Positions 24,241 to 60,454 of a DNA stretch of 64,000 nt are shown here, piece after piece; the first letter of the stretch is position 1; the number at the start of each line of letters is the position of its first letter. This stretch comes from Heligmosomoides polygyrus polygyrus. Taxonomy: Eukaryota; Nematoda; Chromadorea; Rhabditida; Heligmosomidae. The translations under genes and the position numbers were made by a program. The notes below the pieces were generated by a model, which had not been told where the DNA came from, searched no databases, and was given only the letters and a program-made list of their open reading frames with translations. The stretch spans positions 30,171,923 to 30,235,922 of the forward strand of contig OX377201.1 of assembly GCA_947396885.1 (NCBI GenBank), given 5' to 3'.

Positions 24241-25305
24241 GGCAACTCCTGAGTAAGGCGGTAGGAAACTTCTGGTAGAACTCCCCAAACGCTCAGTCCA
24301 CAAGCTGTCCCTCCCTCTCGATTGAAAGGTTCGATTCTGTATGCATTGTTTACGGTGCACTCCAAAGGCCAGCTGGACAGCCTTCAAGCAACTCCTGAGT
24401 AAGGCGGTAGGAAACTTCTGGTAGAACTCCGCAAACGCTCAGTCCACAAGCTGTCCCTCCCTCTCGATTGAAAGGTTCGATTCTGTATGCATTGTTTACG
24501 GCGCACTCCAAAGGCCAGCTGGACAGCCTTCAAGCAACTCCTGAGTAAGGCGGTAGGAAACTTCTGGTAGAACTCCCCAAACGCTCAGTCCACAAGCTGT
24601 CCCTCCCTCTCGATTGAAAGGTTCGATTCTGTATGCATTGTTTACGGTGCACTCCAAAGGCCAGCTGGACAGCCTTCAAGCAACTCCTGAGTAAGGCGGT
24701 AGGAAACTTCTGGTAGAACTCCGCAAACGCTCAGTCCACAAGCTGTCCCTCCCTCTCGATTGAAAGGTTCGATTCTGTATGCATTGTTTACGGCGCACTC
24801 CAAAGGCCAGCTGGACAGCCTTCAAGCAACTCCTGAGTAAGGCGGTAGGAAACTTCTGGTAGAACTCCCCAAACGCTCAGTCCACATGCTGTCCCTCCCT
24901 CTCGATTGAAAGGTTCGATTCTGTATGCATTGTTCACGGCGCACTCCAAAGTCCAGCTGGACAGCCTTAAAGCAACTCCTGAGTAAGGCGGCAGGAAACT
25001 TCTGGTAGAACTCCCCAAACGCTCAGTCCACAAGCTGTCCCTCCCCCCTCGATTGTAAGGTTCGATTCTGTATGCATTGTTTGCGGCGCACTCCAGAGGC
25101 TCGCTGGACAGCCTTGGAGTAACTCCTGACTAGGGCGGCTGCAAATTTCTGACAAAACTCCCTAACCGCTCAGTCCACAAGCTGTCCCTCCCCCCTCGAT
25201 TGTAAGGTTCGATTCTGTGTGCATTGTTTGCGACGCACTCGAAAGGCTCGCCGGACAGCCTTAAAGCAACTCCTGAGTAAGGCGGTAGGAAACTTCTGGT
25301 AGAAG
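24241..25305 (+). repeat. 146-bp tandem satellite, direct units
   Basis: The block CAACTCCTGAGTAAGGCGG recurs at about 24243, 24389, 24535, 24681, 24827, 24973, a diverged copy near 25119, and 25266, giving a period of about 146 bp. Early units are nearly identical; the last two or three are diverged. Open frames here are repeat shadows. The array starts at the gap, so its real size is unknown. Confidence 0.92.
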
Positions 25306-25317
25306 AGTTTTTGAAAT

Positions 25318-25700
25318 CTTTGAAAAGCCTTTGGAGTGCGCCGTAAACAATGCATACAGAATCGAACCTTACAATCGAGGGGGGAGGGACAGCTTGTGGA
25401 CTGAGCGGTTAGGGAGTTTTGTCAGAAATTTGCAGCAGGAGTAGCTAGTCAGGAGTTGCTCCAAGGCTGTCCAGCGAGCCTCTGGAGTGCGCCGCAAACA
25501 ATGCACACAGAATCGAACCTTACAATCGAGGGGGAGGGACAGCTTGTGGACTGAGCGTTTGCGGAGTTCTACCAGAAGTTTCCTGCCGCCTTACTCAGGA
25601 GTTGCTTGAAGGCTGTCCAGCTGGCCTTTGGAGTGCGCCGTGAACAATGCATACAGAATCGAATCTTTCAATCGAGGGAGAGGGAAAGCTTGTAGACTGA
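25318..25700 (-). repeat. 146-bp satellite, inverted units
   Basis: From about 25318 the same unit continues in the opposite orientation for roughly two and a half copies, recognisable by GGAGTGCGCCGTAAACAATG. A short unrelated linker at 25306-25317 marks the switch point. After about 25700 the similarity stops. Confidence 0.85.
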
Positions 25701-28064
25701 GCGTTGTGAAAGTGAAGCGAGTTCGAGCAGTTTTTCTGGGATGCGCCATGCATCTAAACATTGTTAAAGCGTAAATGCGAAATGAAAAACACAAGCGTAT
25801 AAGTATAAGGGAGAGATCGTAGTTGTCCAAACCTTGTTTGGTGTACTATTCTACTCCACCCTCGTTTGGAAGGATCAATATGGCGCCGCGGCACCGGAAG
25901 TGTGAAAACTGTAGTTAGGCGATTTACGGCGCTCTCAGATGGCGCGAAGGGTCACAGAGGCAGGAGAGTGGACTGGCTCCGGAACTAATCTGGGTCCCGA
26001 CCAGGGCTATGGTACATTTGACTCGTGAAAAACCGGTACAAATGAACGTAAATTTGAGATCGAACTATCCTTCGATTCAGAATTAACTAGGGAATGGCCT
26101 CGTAGACAATTTTTTTAGTTTTTAAACATTTTTTAAAGTGACACTCAGTTAGCATTTGAGGTGAGTTTGCTCTGTAACTGGGTGACCGAAATGTCCTCGG
26201 GCCAGTCGAAATCCCACCTGTAGAAGACTATAAGGTGTTTTCACAGGCCTCCAGATATCTACGTTCCTGTCTTCAAGGAAACCATTTTGTGCCCACTTTA
26301 ATGATACGAAAAGTGTACGGCTAACTACGAAGAAGTGTCATTTGGGCAACTTTGGCAGCGTACAATCGCTAACGATTTCAACCTTGAAGGTTCCAACTTC
26401 GCAGCTTGATTTTCACTCTCGCCTCCAACGTGACAAACGAGTATAAGCACATACAATCTTGATATGACGAAATTAGAGTCCTCCAAAGCGGAGGCATTTT
26501 CTGAAAATAACAACACTTAAATTGTCGGATCCTTTAAGGAAGTATATCATTGTGATCGTGAAATACTAGGGAATCCAGAGAAATATGTGTGACTATGTAT
26601 ATAATGCAGAAACTAGGCTTTAAAGGGCCGAATCTCTTCTTTCATTAGCCACTTGGGAGCTGTGGGTGTAATTATCCCCCGCGAGCGCAGGGGTCAGCCG
26701 CGCCGGGAAGAAATTAGGTCACTGAACTACATTTCAGACGCTCGCTATGCGATTTTCAGCTCATCGGGAAGAGAGCTCGGTGCTGACCACGAATATGTCA
26801 TTCAATTTGCAATGCGCTCAATTTGAAGAGCGCTACAGAAAAGCGGCGGAAAAGGCGATTTTTTTCGCTTTTTCCGCCCAAAGACCAAAAGATAAGGCCG
26901 GTATTGTACCAAGGCGATTACCCACTGACAATGAGTGCTACTGCCTACTTGCGTCGAAGATCCTGGAGAAAAGAACTGATACTCGGCTGGCCGATGTAGA
27001 CTGGACCTGTGGTAAAGTCCTACCGCATTACGCTGGACGGTTTGAGACTCGCATTACACTGGACGGTTTGAAGCCAGTGGCTATCAAGCACCATTTTACC
27101 CCATTACTCTACGGGGATTAGGCCTATCGTAGGCGCCGTGTGTTTTCGCTGCCAATTCTGATCACCTGAAAGAACCCTTTACAATCGCTTCGATATAGAA
27201 CGTTACGTATCAGCCGAAAACATTATTCGGTCATAAATCTCTCAGCTAACAGGAATGTCGCTTCGATAAGCAGCCTACAAAGACGGCGAATCTTAGGATG
27301 TTCACTATTAACTGATTTACATTTCAGCGTCATTTGGCAACTAATAAACAAAAATAGGGTAACGTCGTGAACCTAGAGCATGGAGAGCACTGTTCAGTTA
27401 GATCTGGGAAACTACATCGATTTCAGTCGTACGTCGTTCTGATGAAGTGCTGCTAGGAACAGACCCCAGCACGAACCATTTCTTCACCTTATACTATTTA
27501 CATCATGTCACAGCTGCGTTTTTTCCTCGGATTCTTTTTCCATTTAGATTCCTTTACATCGGCGTATAGCCCTGCAAAAGGAGACCCTCTGTGGCGTCTT
27601 TGGCGTGCACCACGAATCAATTCATGGTTCGGAGGGTTTCCATCCTAGATAACCACGCCTTCCATCCCAGGGGTCGTTAAATTACCTTACCCAGGAAGTA
27701 TTAAACTCTGCCTTATCCACTGGGTCGCCTCTGTAGTTCACTGTTTAGCTGCGCACTCAACATACCAAAGCGATTTCCAGTAGAATATCTGCAGGTTGGT
27801 AGGCCACTGCCCCTTTACCAATTCCACGTCCTCAGCTAGCTTTGTGGTGGTCTTTGTCACTCATAATCTGTTCGCTTCTCTTATTTCCATAGTTTTTTTT
27901 CAACGAAAGTCAATTATGATAGCTTTGCTTGTTATCATTCCTTGAATTTCTTTTTACGTATTTTTGCTTAAATTGCTGCGCCGATATTGGAAACGGAACT
28001 TCACGCGCACTATTTTGTGCAAATAAATAAACAAACAAGTAAGAAAATACGTTCACGATTGCTT
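25701..28064. other. Low-complexity and unrecognised sequence downstream of the kinase gene
   Basis: No protein family is recognised. A 124-codon open frame from an ATG (26747-27121) is listed separately. The stretch lies on the 3' side of the minus-strand kinase, so part may be its 3' UTR; I see no clear polyadenylation signal that decides this. Confidence 0.4.
26747..27121 (+). CDS. Unrecognised open frame, 124 codons
   Basis: This frame starts at ATG and ends at TAG, with an alanine- and charge-rich middle (EERYRKAAEKAIFFAFSAQ) and a C-terminal half of mixed composition. I recognise no domain. It shows no flanking splice signals I can place and no neighbour on the same strand. It could be a repeat-derived or chance frame in a window where chance frames of about 100 codons are common. 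Confidence that it is a gene is low. Confidence 0.2.
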   Translation: MRFSAHREESSVLTTNMSFNLQCAQFEERYRKAAEKAIFFAFSAQRPKDKAGIVPRRLPTDNECYCLLASKILEKRTDTRLADVDWTCGKVLPHYAGRFETRITLDGLKPVAIKHHFTPLLYGD

Positions 28065-52867
<24,803 letters not shown>

Positions 52868-53608
52868 GGTTACCGTTAGTTCAGAGCTAAGAAGTGCTGA
52901 ACATCCAGCCACAACCGCTTTTATACTTGCCTGAATTTTATCCTTATCACTGCTTTATTACGGTGTTCTTTCCTGAATCCTTTCCGTTGGATCGATGTGA
53001 AGACCGCCAATTTCCATATTGAAGGAATGAAAGGGGGAAGTTAGAGGCGCTTCTAAGAAAGCGAACGCTGGAACACACGGTGCGCTCAACTTCTCTGCAT
53101 TGCAGAGCCTACTCTGATTCCGAGAGGAGAAATGAACTCCGTGTGAGCTAGAGCTTACTCCGGTTCAATCCCAATGGGGTGGGGGAATCGCTTGTAAAGC
53201 ACACCTAATTGAGGAAAACACACGCAGCATAACATATAAACGAGTTTACCTGATGCCCTCCCCAAGAAATGGTGGGTCCCATCGCTGGAATATTGAAAAA
53301 ACATGAACAGGGTCCAGCAGCTCCGCACGTAATCCACGTTTTCAAATTCCCGCGCACCAAATGCGTGCGTGTCGACTCAGTCAACGTGTGAAAACACATA
53401 GAGTGACGCCTGTGGGCAGTACGCATCATCTGACGGCCTTTTTATTTTGTTGCATGTTGTTCGCGTCGTTCGCTTTTCATCGTCTGTTTCGTAGCGATTT
53501 TTTTAAAATTTCAGGTAAGGATCGATGATTTCCAGTGGAGGGGGATTAGGTAAGTTCATTGATGTATGTGTTGTATGTATTTATGGCTAAACTGCCATTT
53601 GCAAGTGA

Positions 53609-53968
53609 TTATGGAATGGTCCCCCCCCATTGGGATTGAACTCTTCTATGAGGAAAGCCTACGAATATGGTTTTGCCCACGAGACTATGCAGTGCTTCCC
53701 TCTCCAATTTTGTCCAGCATCTTCCAACGTCTTCGAGCTCGGCTTTGCTAGCTTCAGCAGGCCATATACATCGATTAAGCCAGCTTACCTCGTTGTGTAG
53801 TGTCGCGATTCTCTCGAGAATATGTAATGCTGTCAGCACTAGCCCATCTTCAGAATAATCAACCAAACCTTTTTCGCAATTGATCCATTGCATGCGCTTA
53901 AAAGGTTCTACAAGTTTCTTCTCTCCCCTCCTTCGTATGCTCCAGAACTTGTCTTTTCTAGAGGACAT
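53609..53968 (-). CDS. Unrecognised open frame, 119 codons
   Basis: An ATG at 53968 starts a basic N-terminus (SSRKDKFWSIRRRGEKKLVE), then a leucine-rich, possibly helical stretch (LVLTALHILERIATLHNEV) and a C-terminus ending GTIP. Composition is protein-like and the opposite strand is less open, which is why I list it. It lies upstream of the kinase start on the same strand. I recognise no family, and it could be one exon of a neighbouring gene or a relic. Confidence 0.3.
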   Translation of the reverse strand: MSSRKDKFWSIRRRGEKKLVEPFKRMQWINCEKGLVDYSEDGLVLTALHILERIATLHNEVSWLNRCIWPAEASKAELEDVGRCWTKLEREALHSLVGKTIFVGFPHRRVQSQWGGTIP

Positions 53969-54127
53969 TCGCCTATGCTGTGTGCCACTGCCAGCGTCTT
54001 TTCTTCAAAGTGCCTTATACATGGTGGATTAAGCAGAACGCTTCGACTTTTCAGTGTGACACCTATGAAGGTAGCGCAATACGTCCGTGTTCGCAAAAAA
54101 ACAAGATACAGCAATATTTAATAAAAA

Positions 54128-54415
54128 AGGATAAAGGACGACGTTACTCAATCCCTTCTGGGATGCGCCAGCGCATTCCACTTCTACGGGATGTCGTGGA
54201 GGCGAGTTTAATGCGTATTTGGCCACACAATGACTTGCGGTAGCCAGCCGATGAACAAGTCAGCGCATTATCCTTCCCAGAGAAGTCTGGTATCAATTCA
54301 CCCACCCCGGAGGGATGGAAGGCTTGGTTGGCCTGGGCGGAAAATCCGAACCAGGAACCTGGTATCGGTTGCACGCGCCAGTCGCGCCTCCGACTGCGCT
54401 ACACGCGCCCGTACA
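54128..54415 (-). mobile_element. tRNA-derived SINE, best copy
   Basis: On the minus strand the head starts near 54415 with CGCGTGTAGCGCAGTCGGAG (A-box-like) and has CCTGGTTCGGATTTTCC (B-box-like) about 45 nt later. A body of about 200 bp follows with CCATCCCTCCGGGGTGGG, CCGCAAGTCATTG and GGAATGCGCTGGCGCATCCC, and ends in an A/T-rich tail with TTTATCC. Related copies are at 37.1-37.4, 41.0-41.2, 57.2-57.4, 59.2-59.3 and 62.7-62.9 kb. Confidence 0.75.
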
Positions 54416-54599
54416 GCAATATTTAGAGAATATAAATCCACTCACATTTCCCCGATGGTTCACGTCTTTGACTCGCCTGAACCAAAATTTCTTTGTTTTA
54501 CTGCTTTATGTCCCTTTTCGAGTGGGAGGAATGTCATAGGCTGTTTTTGTCTTACTGCTTGCTACTTCATTTCCACCTCTAGCAGGAGCGGGAGAAGAG

Positions 54600-54634
54600 C
54601 GAGAGGTGGAAGGGGAGGGAGGGAGGGAGGGAGT
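54600..54634 (+). repeat. G-rich (GGGA)n tract
   Basis: AGGTGGAAGGGGAGGGAGGG continues with more GGGA units, giving at least four G-triplets close together, which could form a quadruplex on this strand. Confidence 0.6.
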
Positions 54635-55248
54635 GTTGTGTTGTAGACTGTTTTATGAATGATTTTCTTGGTTCAACTTCAGCTTTGTTAAAACGAAAGG
54701 ATGGCTTCTAGGTAAAGGTGACTCCTTATGTAGTTTAAGATTTTTTTGCAGTCGTTCGCATGCTTCGAACATTTCTATAGAAAAAATACGTGTTATATCC
54801 ATTCATTGCATGTTCTAAGGACGAAGTTGAATGCGTTTCTTCAGGATCCTTATCGCCGCTCTTCGCAGTCTCACAATTAGACAACCGTAGATCGCATGTA
54901 TCACTCCTCGTGACTACTTATTAAAACTCCACATACTTGCGTGATCAAAGCGAAACCATCGGTTTATCAACAGGTCATAGCTACTCATGGGAAGCCTAAC
55001 GAATCCAAGAGTTTGGAATGGTAGGGGTGAAACCCTTATCCGTTTCCTATAGTCACACTCACAATCAATTGTTTAGTAGTAGGTAAAGAGATCTTCTAAG
55101 CAATCACATACCCGTGTCTCTTTCCTTTTGGTTTATTTCAAAATTTTCACTCTTCATAGATGGCGCTGATGCAAAGTTGAAATTCGCAATGTAGGAATCG
55201 TAGAGTTACAATCAGATTTCACGCATTTCAGTTAACACTGACTATTGC

Positions 55249-55596
55249 CATTGACGGCAGCATACCGCAGCTCTCCGGGACTTCTATTATCAATATCGGA
55301 CGCATGCTACAGCAAAAGGAGAAGGCACCTACTGTTGTGAGCACCCCAAATTAAAGCTTATTGGTTCTGGTCCAGCTCAGGACAGCCACTTTTTCATCAC
55401 ACCGTGGTCGGTGAATTGCTACCTGAGAGAAGGAAAAAACACTGATTTGGCCATCGACTGGTCACCACACGTCATTGTATGTACCGTTTTCACGTCAAAT
55501 TTCGTTCTTCAAATCAAATCGGGCACCATTCTAAGCGAGCTTGACACCTTTGAAATAAGACTGAACGTATTCCAACTCAGAACGAGTGTAAACTAA
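55249..55596 (+). CDS. Unrecognised open frame, possible exon
   Basis: After a TGA at about 55246 the plus strand stays open to 55596. It includes GEGTYCCEHPKLKLIGSG, DSHFFITPWSVNCYLREG and NTDLAIDWSPHVI. A good donor-like CATT|GTATGT sits at about 55477, so coding could end there rather than at the stop. A second frame from a TTTCAG-like acceptor near 55220 (LTIAIDGSIPQLSGTS...) is also open for about 37 codons, so the exon model is uncertain. No family recognised. Confidence 0.3.
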
Positions 55597-55985
55597 AGAC
55601 TCTTCAATATGGTTACAAAAAGTTTTGTTTAAGGAAAGTTTAATATAGCCTGCTTTGAAATTTTTTAAATTCACATGCGTCATTAAGTAAGCGTAGTGTT
55701 TAAAGCTTTATAAAAAAATTATTAAAAAATAAATAAATTTTGTTTCAAGGTGCACAAAAGCAGCAATTATTTTGTGTATTAAAACAGGAGTTGCGCCAAG
55801 TACTGACTAGGTCGTCGCGTTTCTTATCCGATTGATAAGAAAAATCCGGTTTGCGTGGAGCAACACAGACATAAACAATGCCACAGTGATGGATATACAA
55901 ACACACATACCTTCACACCTCTGTTTCTAGTTAGCAACATTGGCCCTATCAGTCAAACAAAAATAGCAATGATCTAGTCGGGTGC

Positions 55986-56279
55986 ATGGAGTGGAGTGAT
56001 CTATTCTTCTACTTCACCGTATTCTTGTGGACTTTGTGGCGCTTTAAAACAAAGTTCTCAGACAACATTTTAACCGTCGCAATTCCAGGTGACGATGAGT
56101 GTTACCCTTTCTTTCATTCTTCATTATATTCATATCCATCGGTTTTCCACAATTTCCTCGGGATCGTTGTGATGATGGGCACGCCAGGGACGGTCGTGTT
56201 TTTGAATTGTAAGGAATCGTGTACCACACTTCCTAGTGGTAGGGTAGGATTCCGTAACTTCTCCCTCAGACGCCCTTAG
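55986..56279 (+). CDS. Unrecognised open frame with a hydrophobic N-terminus
   Basis: An ATG opens 97 codons beginning with a strongly hydrophobic stretch (SDLFFYFTVFLWTLWRF), possibly a signal anchor, then mixed sequence. There is no recognised domain, and it is of a length common by chance in this window. Confidence 0.15.
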   Translation: MEWSDLFFYFTVFLWTLWRFKTKFSDNILTVAIPGDDECYPFFHSSLYSYPSVFHNFLGIVVMMGTPGTVVFLNCKESCTTLPSGRVGFRNFSLRRP

Positions 56280-56789
56280 TGGTAGATCACTTCCCATGCT
56301 AGGTTGCTGTAGCGCTAGCGTAGGCTTCCATATCTCCCGCATTTACCTCCCATTACTCATGCATTCCTTCCATGTTACCGTAACCAACGCTTGAATTTAT
56401 AGGAGGAGACGAGACGAGGCAATTCAATGGACACCCACCGTTGGACGGCTGCATGCCGTCTCTAGGATCCCGAGTCTGAACACGACTCCCGCCGTCTGCC
56501 ATTTCTGCCCGTCACCTCTCCACACGCCCTACTGCGCCCTCGACGATCAGATCATAATACTATCTGTCGACATACGAGAGAAACAATTATGGATAGAGGC
56601 GAAAGGCCTCCTGTGACTCTACCTGAGGTAGTGGCTGTGTTCCACAGAGAGTTCTGGCGGTTAGTCGTTCTTCTGAGATACTCTCGAAGAAGTATTTTTT
56701 TGTGGATCGAGTTTTCTCTTAGGTAGATATAGTTCAATGACGTGGTGAATGTTATGAAACAATAATTCATGCATTTGATGGGCCGTTTT

Positions 56790-57135
56790 CATATTTCTAA
56801 GCTACCTATCCTGTCAGCATAGGCAGGATGCTCTCGTATTTTGTCATAGTTAGCTTCCCTGAAATCTCTAATCCATCGCACATTTCCTGTACTGTGGCTT
56901 ACTTGCTCCCAATTTTAAAAGATATTGTGGCATGGTCACTGTTGCCTAACGGTGAGGCAACGTTTAAGTCGTAAGCCAGACTAATGGAGTTACACAGCAC
57001 ATCTAATAAGGAGTTCCCTCTAGTGGGCCTGTTCACCAACTGTTGTTAAATTTGAGCATCAAACTTATCATGAAAAGATTTTAAAATACTGTTGCTGAAG
57101 TGGTTCCTATAGTTGAAGTCCCCTAAAAGTACGGA
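56790..57135 (-). pseudogene. CR1-type endonuclease fragment
   Basis: From about 57133 downward the minus strand reads VLLGDFNYRNHFSNSILKSF, DKFDAQI, a TAA, then VNRPTRGNSLLDVLCNSI and NVASPLGNSDHATIS. These give the GDFN, PTRG..LLD and SDH landmarks of the CR1 endonuclease in order. A frame change then leads into RDFREANYDKIREHPAYAD, the linker toward RT. No RT core follows. Confidence 0.78.
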
Positions 57136-57184
57136 TGAAGTTCAGAAGTAGCTGACGACTTTAGTTAGATTTGTGAATTGCTTA

Positions 57185-57375
57185 GTGCGCAACACGCCGA
57201 ATAATACACTGACCTGTTCGTCAGCTGACCACCGCAAGTCATTGTATAGGCCAAATACACGTTCAAATTGCCTCGACATTCAAATTGCCACGATATCCCG
57301 CAGCAGTAGAATGCGTGGGGAATGCCAAAAGTCATTGATTAACGCCGTCCGTTATCATTATCCTTACACTGTCTT
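57185..57375 (+). mobile_element. SINE body fragment, plus orientation
   Basis: This contains CTGACCACCGCAAGTCATTG, GGCCAAATACACGTTCAAAT and GAATGCGTGGGGAATGCC in the order of the SINE family body, here on the plus strand. The tRNA-like head is absent. A small local duplication (CGTTCAAATTGCC / CATTCAAATTGCC) is present. Confidence 0.55.
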
Positions 57376-57379
57376 TATT

Positions 57380-59185
57380 GCAGTGGGACTTGGATTAGAA
57401 AGGCAGTGAAGTTGAGTGCCCAGCGGTAATCCATCTACGCTATCGAATGTCCGCACTTGTAAACTTTATCGAAGTTCGAGGATCAAAGACGCCGTCACCT
57501 TAGTCCAAGTAGTCGAGAAGTAGGTGGAGCAGACATGATTTATAGACCTGTAACAGCTTTCGCTGGCAACCACTCGACGAAAACTGTAAAGAGATTGGAT
57601 TTGAAACGTTTGCACAGCAAAACACTCATAAACATTGGTTAGACCTCTATATGTTGTCCATGAACGACGACACTCTTCATGGTCCTTAACCGGAGAGGGC
57701 CGAATGGGCTACTCTACGACGAAGACGAATGAAGACGCTCCAAGGCGCCTGGTGGAGCAATTCATATATAAGTGGGACGAAAAAATACGCTGTTTTTTTT
57801 TTACAATGAGGCAATGGGGATATCAAGAAGAAGTTTATGGCCTTGAGATCGGTGTTTGGTGATTTCTAATGGTGTTCTGGACTAGTATAAGAGCTTAACA
57901 TGGTAGAAGAATTTTGTCTAAAAAGCCGAAGCAACTGCTATAAAAGAGAAATCAACCTTGAACATTTTTTCGCCTCCTTGCTCCTCCTATGTGCAGATGA
58001 TCGGCCATGTTCTATAAATATAACTCCAGCCTCTTCATGGGTGTGGATTTTACTAGCCTCAACATCGGTCCACTTATAATGTTTGTCCTCCACCGAGACA
58101 CCTCTTGTGATTCCTAATCTGGCGCCGACTACGTTTAAAGGACTATTTCGATATTTCTTGGAATCACGAAGCTTCAGACATTGGCTCGGTTGCAGCTATG
58201 AGACGCAATGTTTGCGCTCCATAGGGAGCTCTTGTTAGAGCATTCTTTTCTATGGATTCAACAGAAGCAGATAACAAAGAAAATGAGAGCCGCTGCTGAT
58301 GAGTGTTGTAGCCTGTCCTATCGAGCTATTCCCAAGCGCAGCAGTCTACCCTCCTCATCAACTAACAAAGAGTATTCTTCTTCTACCCTCTCAGCCATAA
58401 GGCCGTTCTCGCCTCTTCTTCAATTTCTCAATTAAGACCCGTAATTTTCCTGGATAGGGGGAATTTCTTGAAACTAGCCTCTGTCCTTGTCACGTAGTCC
58501 TTTCCACTCTAACCAGCAGCACACTAACGCGTCGAGAGCCTTGGTGTTATTCATCAGATGAAGGGATATCCTACCTGTTTATCGTTTTGAGCCAGTCTGA
58601 GCAGTGATTGCACCATAGAGGTATTCCCGCGTCTTCTCCTTCGACCCTTTTTAGACATTGTTAATGCGACGCTGAGGAGACTGTATATCATCATCTTTGA
58701 ACGCGCCACACCTTCTACTATGTTGGCCAAAACGTTTTCGCCGTTTTCGGTTTCCCTATGCAAATGATCATAACTTTGACCAGAATAAATATTTTCTACT
58801 GTGAACTATTAAGCTGTGCATATCTCTCCCAACTGCCAATAAAAGTCATTAGTGGGAATTTTCTTTTTGTGATCAATAGGACAGTTAGATGTCGTAAACT
58901 CTCGTGAGCGCTCCATGTTCAACTTTAGATAAACCTCGTCATGGTGAGTACTATGTCGTTGTGACATCGAATGCGTCAGCTAGCCAAGTTAGCACAGTTC
59001 TATTGACTGACGTTTCGACCTTATCGCCCTTGTCGGAGCCTCAAACTGTGATAACTAGACCACTTTAATTTACTAATACCCAAGTATAATAGTACAGCTG
59101 TGCTACCTCGGATAGCTGATGCATTCAAAGTCACAACGACATATCGAAGAATACGTTTGACATCCTCCCTATATGCTTTATTCTT
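57380..59185. other. Unannotated sequence
   Basis: Short open frames only, none with a domain I recognise, and no obvious tandem or inverted repeats. Confidence 0.4.
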
Positions 59186-59189
59186 CCAG

Positions 59190-59325
59190 ACAGGACTGGC
59201 AGGAATTCAACGACCCCGGAAGGATGGAAGGTTTGGCTGGGCTGGTCGAAAAATCCGAACCAAGAACCTAGTATCGAGTGCACGCGACAGCCGGCGCCTC
59301 CGCCGACGGCGCTGCACAAGACCGC
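59190..59325 (-). mobile_element. tRNA-derived SINE, head and start of body
   Basis: The minus strand has GTGCAGCGCCGTCGGCGGAG near 59317 (A-box-like), GGTTCTTGGTTCGGATTTTT (B-box-like) and CCATCCTTCCGGGGTCG. The rest of the body is missing after about 59190. Confidence 0.65.
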
Positions 59326-59329
59326 GATT

Positions 59330-60450
59330 CATACGATATAAGAGTAAAATGCCAGGTTCACATAACTTTTTGACGGGCACGCTGCATGATGGTTATATAC
59401 TGCCTCAGTATCAGGGTATGCAATTAGCATATTACCAACAACGTGACATCGAAGTGAGACTTGCTACATGATCGTGATCGCTCCAAATCCTGTGAACATT
59501 AGTTCTAGAGGCAGTGAAGGTGACCTAAATACTGGTCTCACCTTCATCTAATCATTAAAGGCTGTACGTATTCTAGGTATGAGTTTCTCTTTATTTTTAA
59601 TTCATCTATATGACGTGTGCAAAGGGAACACTTGGGTAATCCCTATTTCTTCTCGGACGACGTCAGCTCCCTTACAGCTTATATGCTACCAATAAGAAAG
59701 AGATTAGGCTGAGTTAATCCCTCATTGTTATCTCAGCCAGAACCTTCAATGGCAACACTGAAGTGATGTTCGGTCCCCAGAGAATGTCGCAGATTTGTGC
59801 TACTGAATCTAAAGTGATGGACGTCTCATCTATTCAGCTCTTACACGTTTTGTTAGGCACCCTTTTCGTTGATATCGTACAAAACATATCCAAGATAGAA
59901 CGTGGTTTTTTAGAGGTTAACCATCTCACATACGTTGTACTTAGTACAGGAGGATGAGCTTCGCTCAAGAAGCCCATGGAAACGTTTTCAAGGCGAAAAT
60001 CCTTACTTATCAAACATCACGATGGGAATAGGCCGCTTTGTCTACCCCATGTAAGAGCATATTCAAGTAAAGAAACACCTTCAATATGCACTAGGATTTT
60101 TTAAGCATCTCGCCACTAAAATGACTTTGATCTTTTCTCTGAAATGGTCTTGTTTCGTGGTTCTGCACGCATTTACGCAGATTCTTTGTTTCGATTCTGA
60201 CCAGTCAGAGCACTATTTCCATGCTTACTGTTACGGATAGATAACTTTCATTTTGGAGTGGTGCAAGATCTCGGGAAACTGTTGCACCACTATTGCAATG
60301 GAAGACTTGTGCCTTCGTTCCGCCCTCTTCAGAACTTGAAGAAGTGGGAAGAGTTGGAGAAATTACTCGTCCAAAAATCACTACAGGTTGTAGGAGCTTG
60401 AAGAGTTATTGAATGAGGAGGAGGGGGATGGGAAGAAGGTAGCTGTTCGA
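59330..60450. other. Unannotated sequence
   Basis: AT-rich with short frames only; nothing recognised. Confidence 0.4.
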
Positions 60451-60454
60451 ACGG

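Noticed and set aside
24241..25700. Regular spacing suggestive of a CRISPR array
   Set aside because: Whole 146-bp units are repeated without unique spacers, and the genome is eukaryotic; this is a satellite.
53163..53642. Inverted pair GTTCAATCCCAATGGGG / CCCCATTGGGATTGAAC as transposon ends
   Set aside because: The pair is real but about 20 bp long, with no visible target duplication and no related copy in the window; not enough to call an element.
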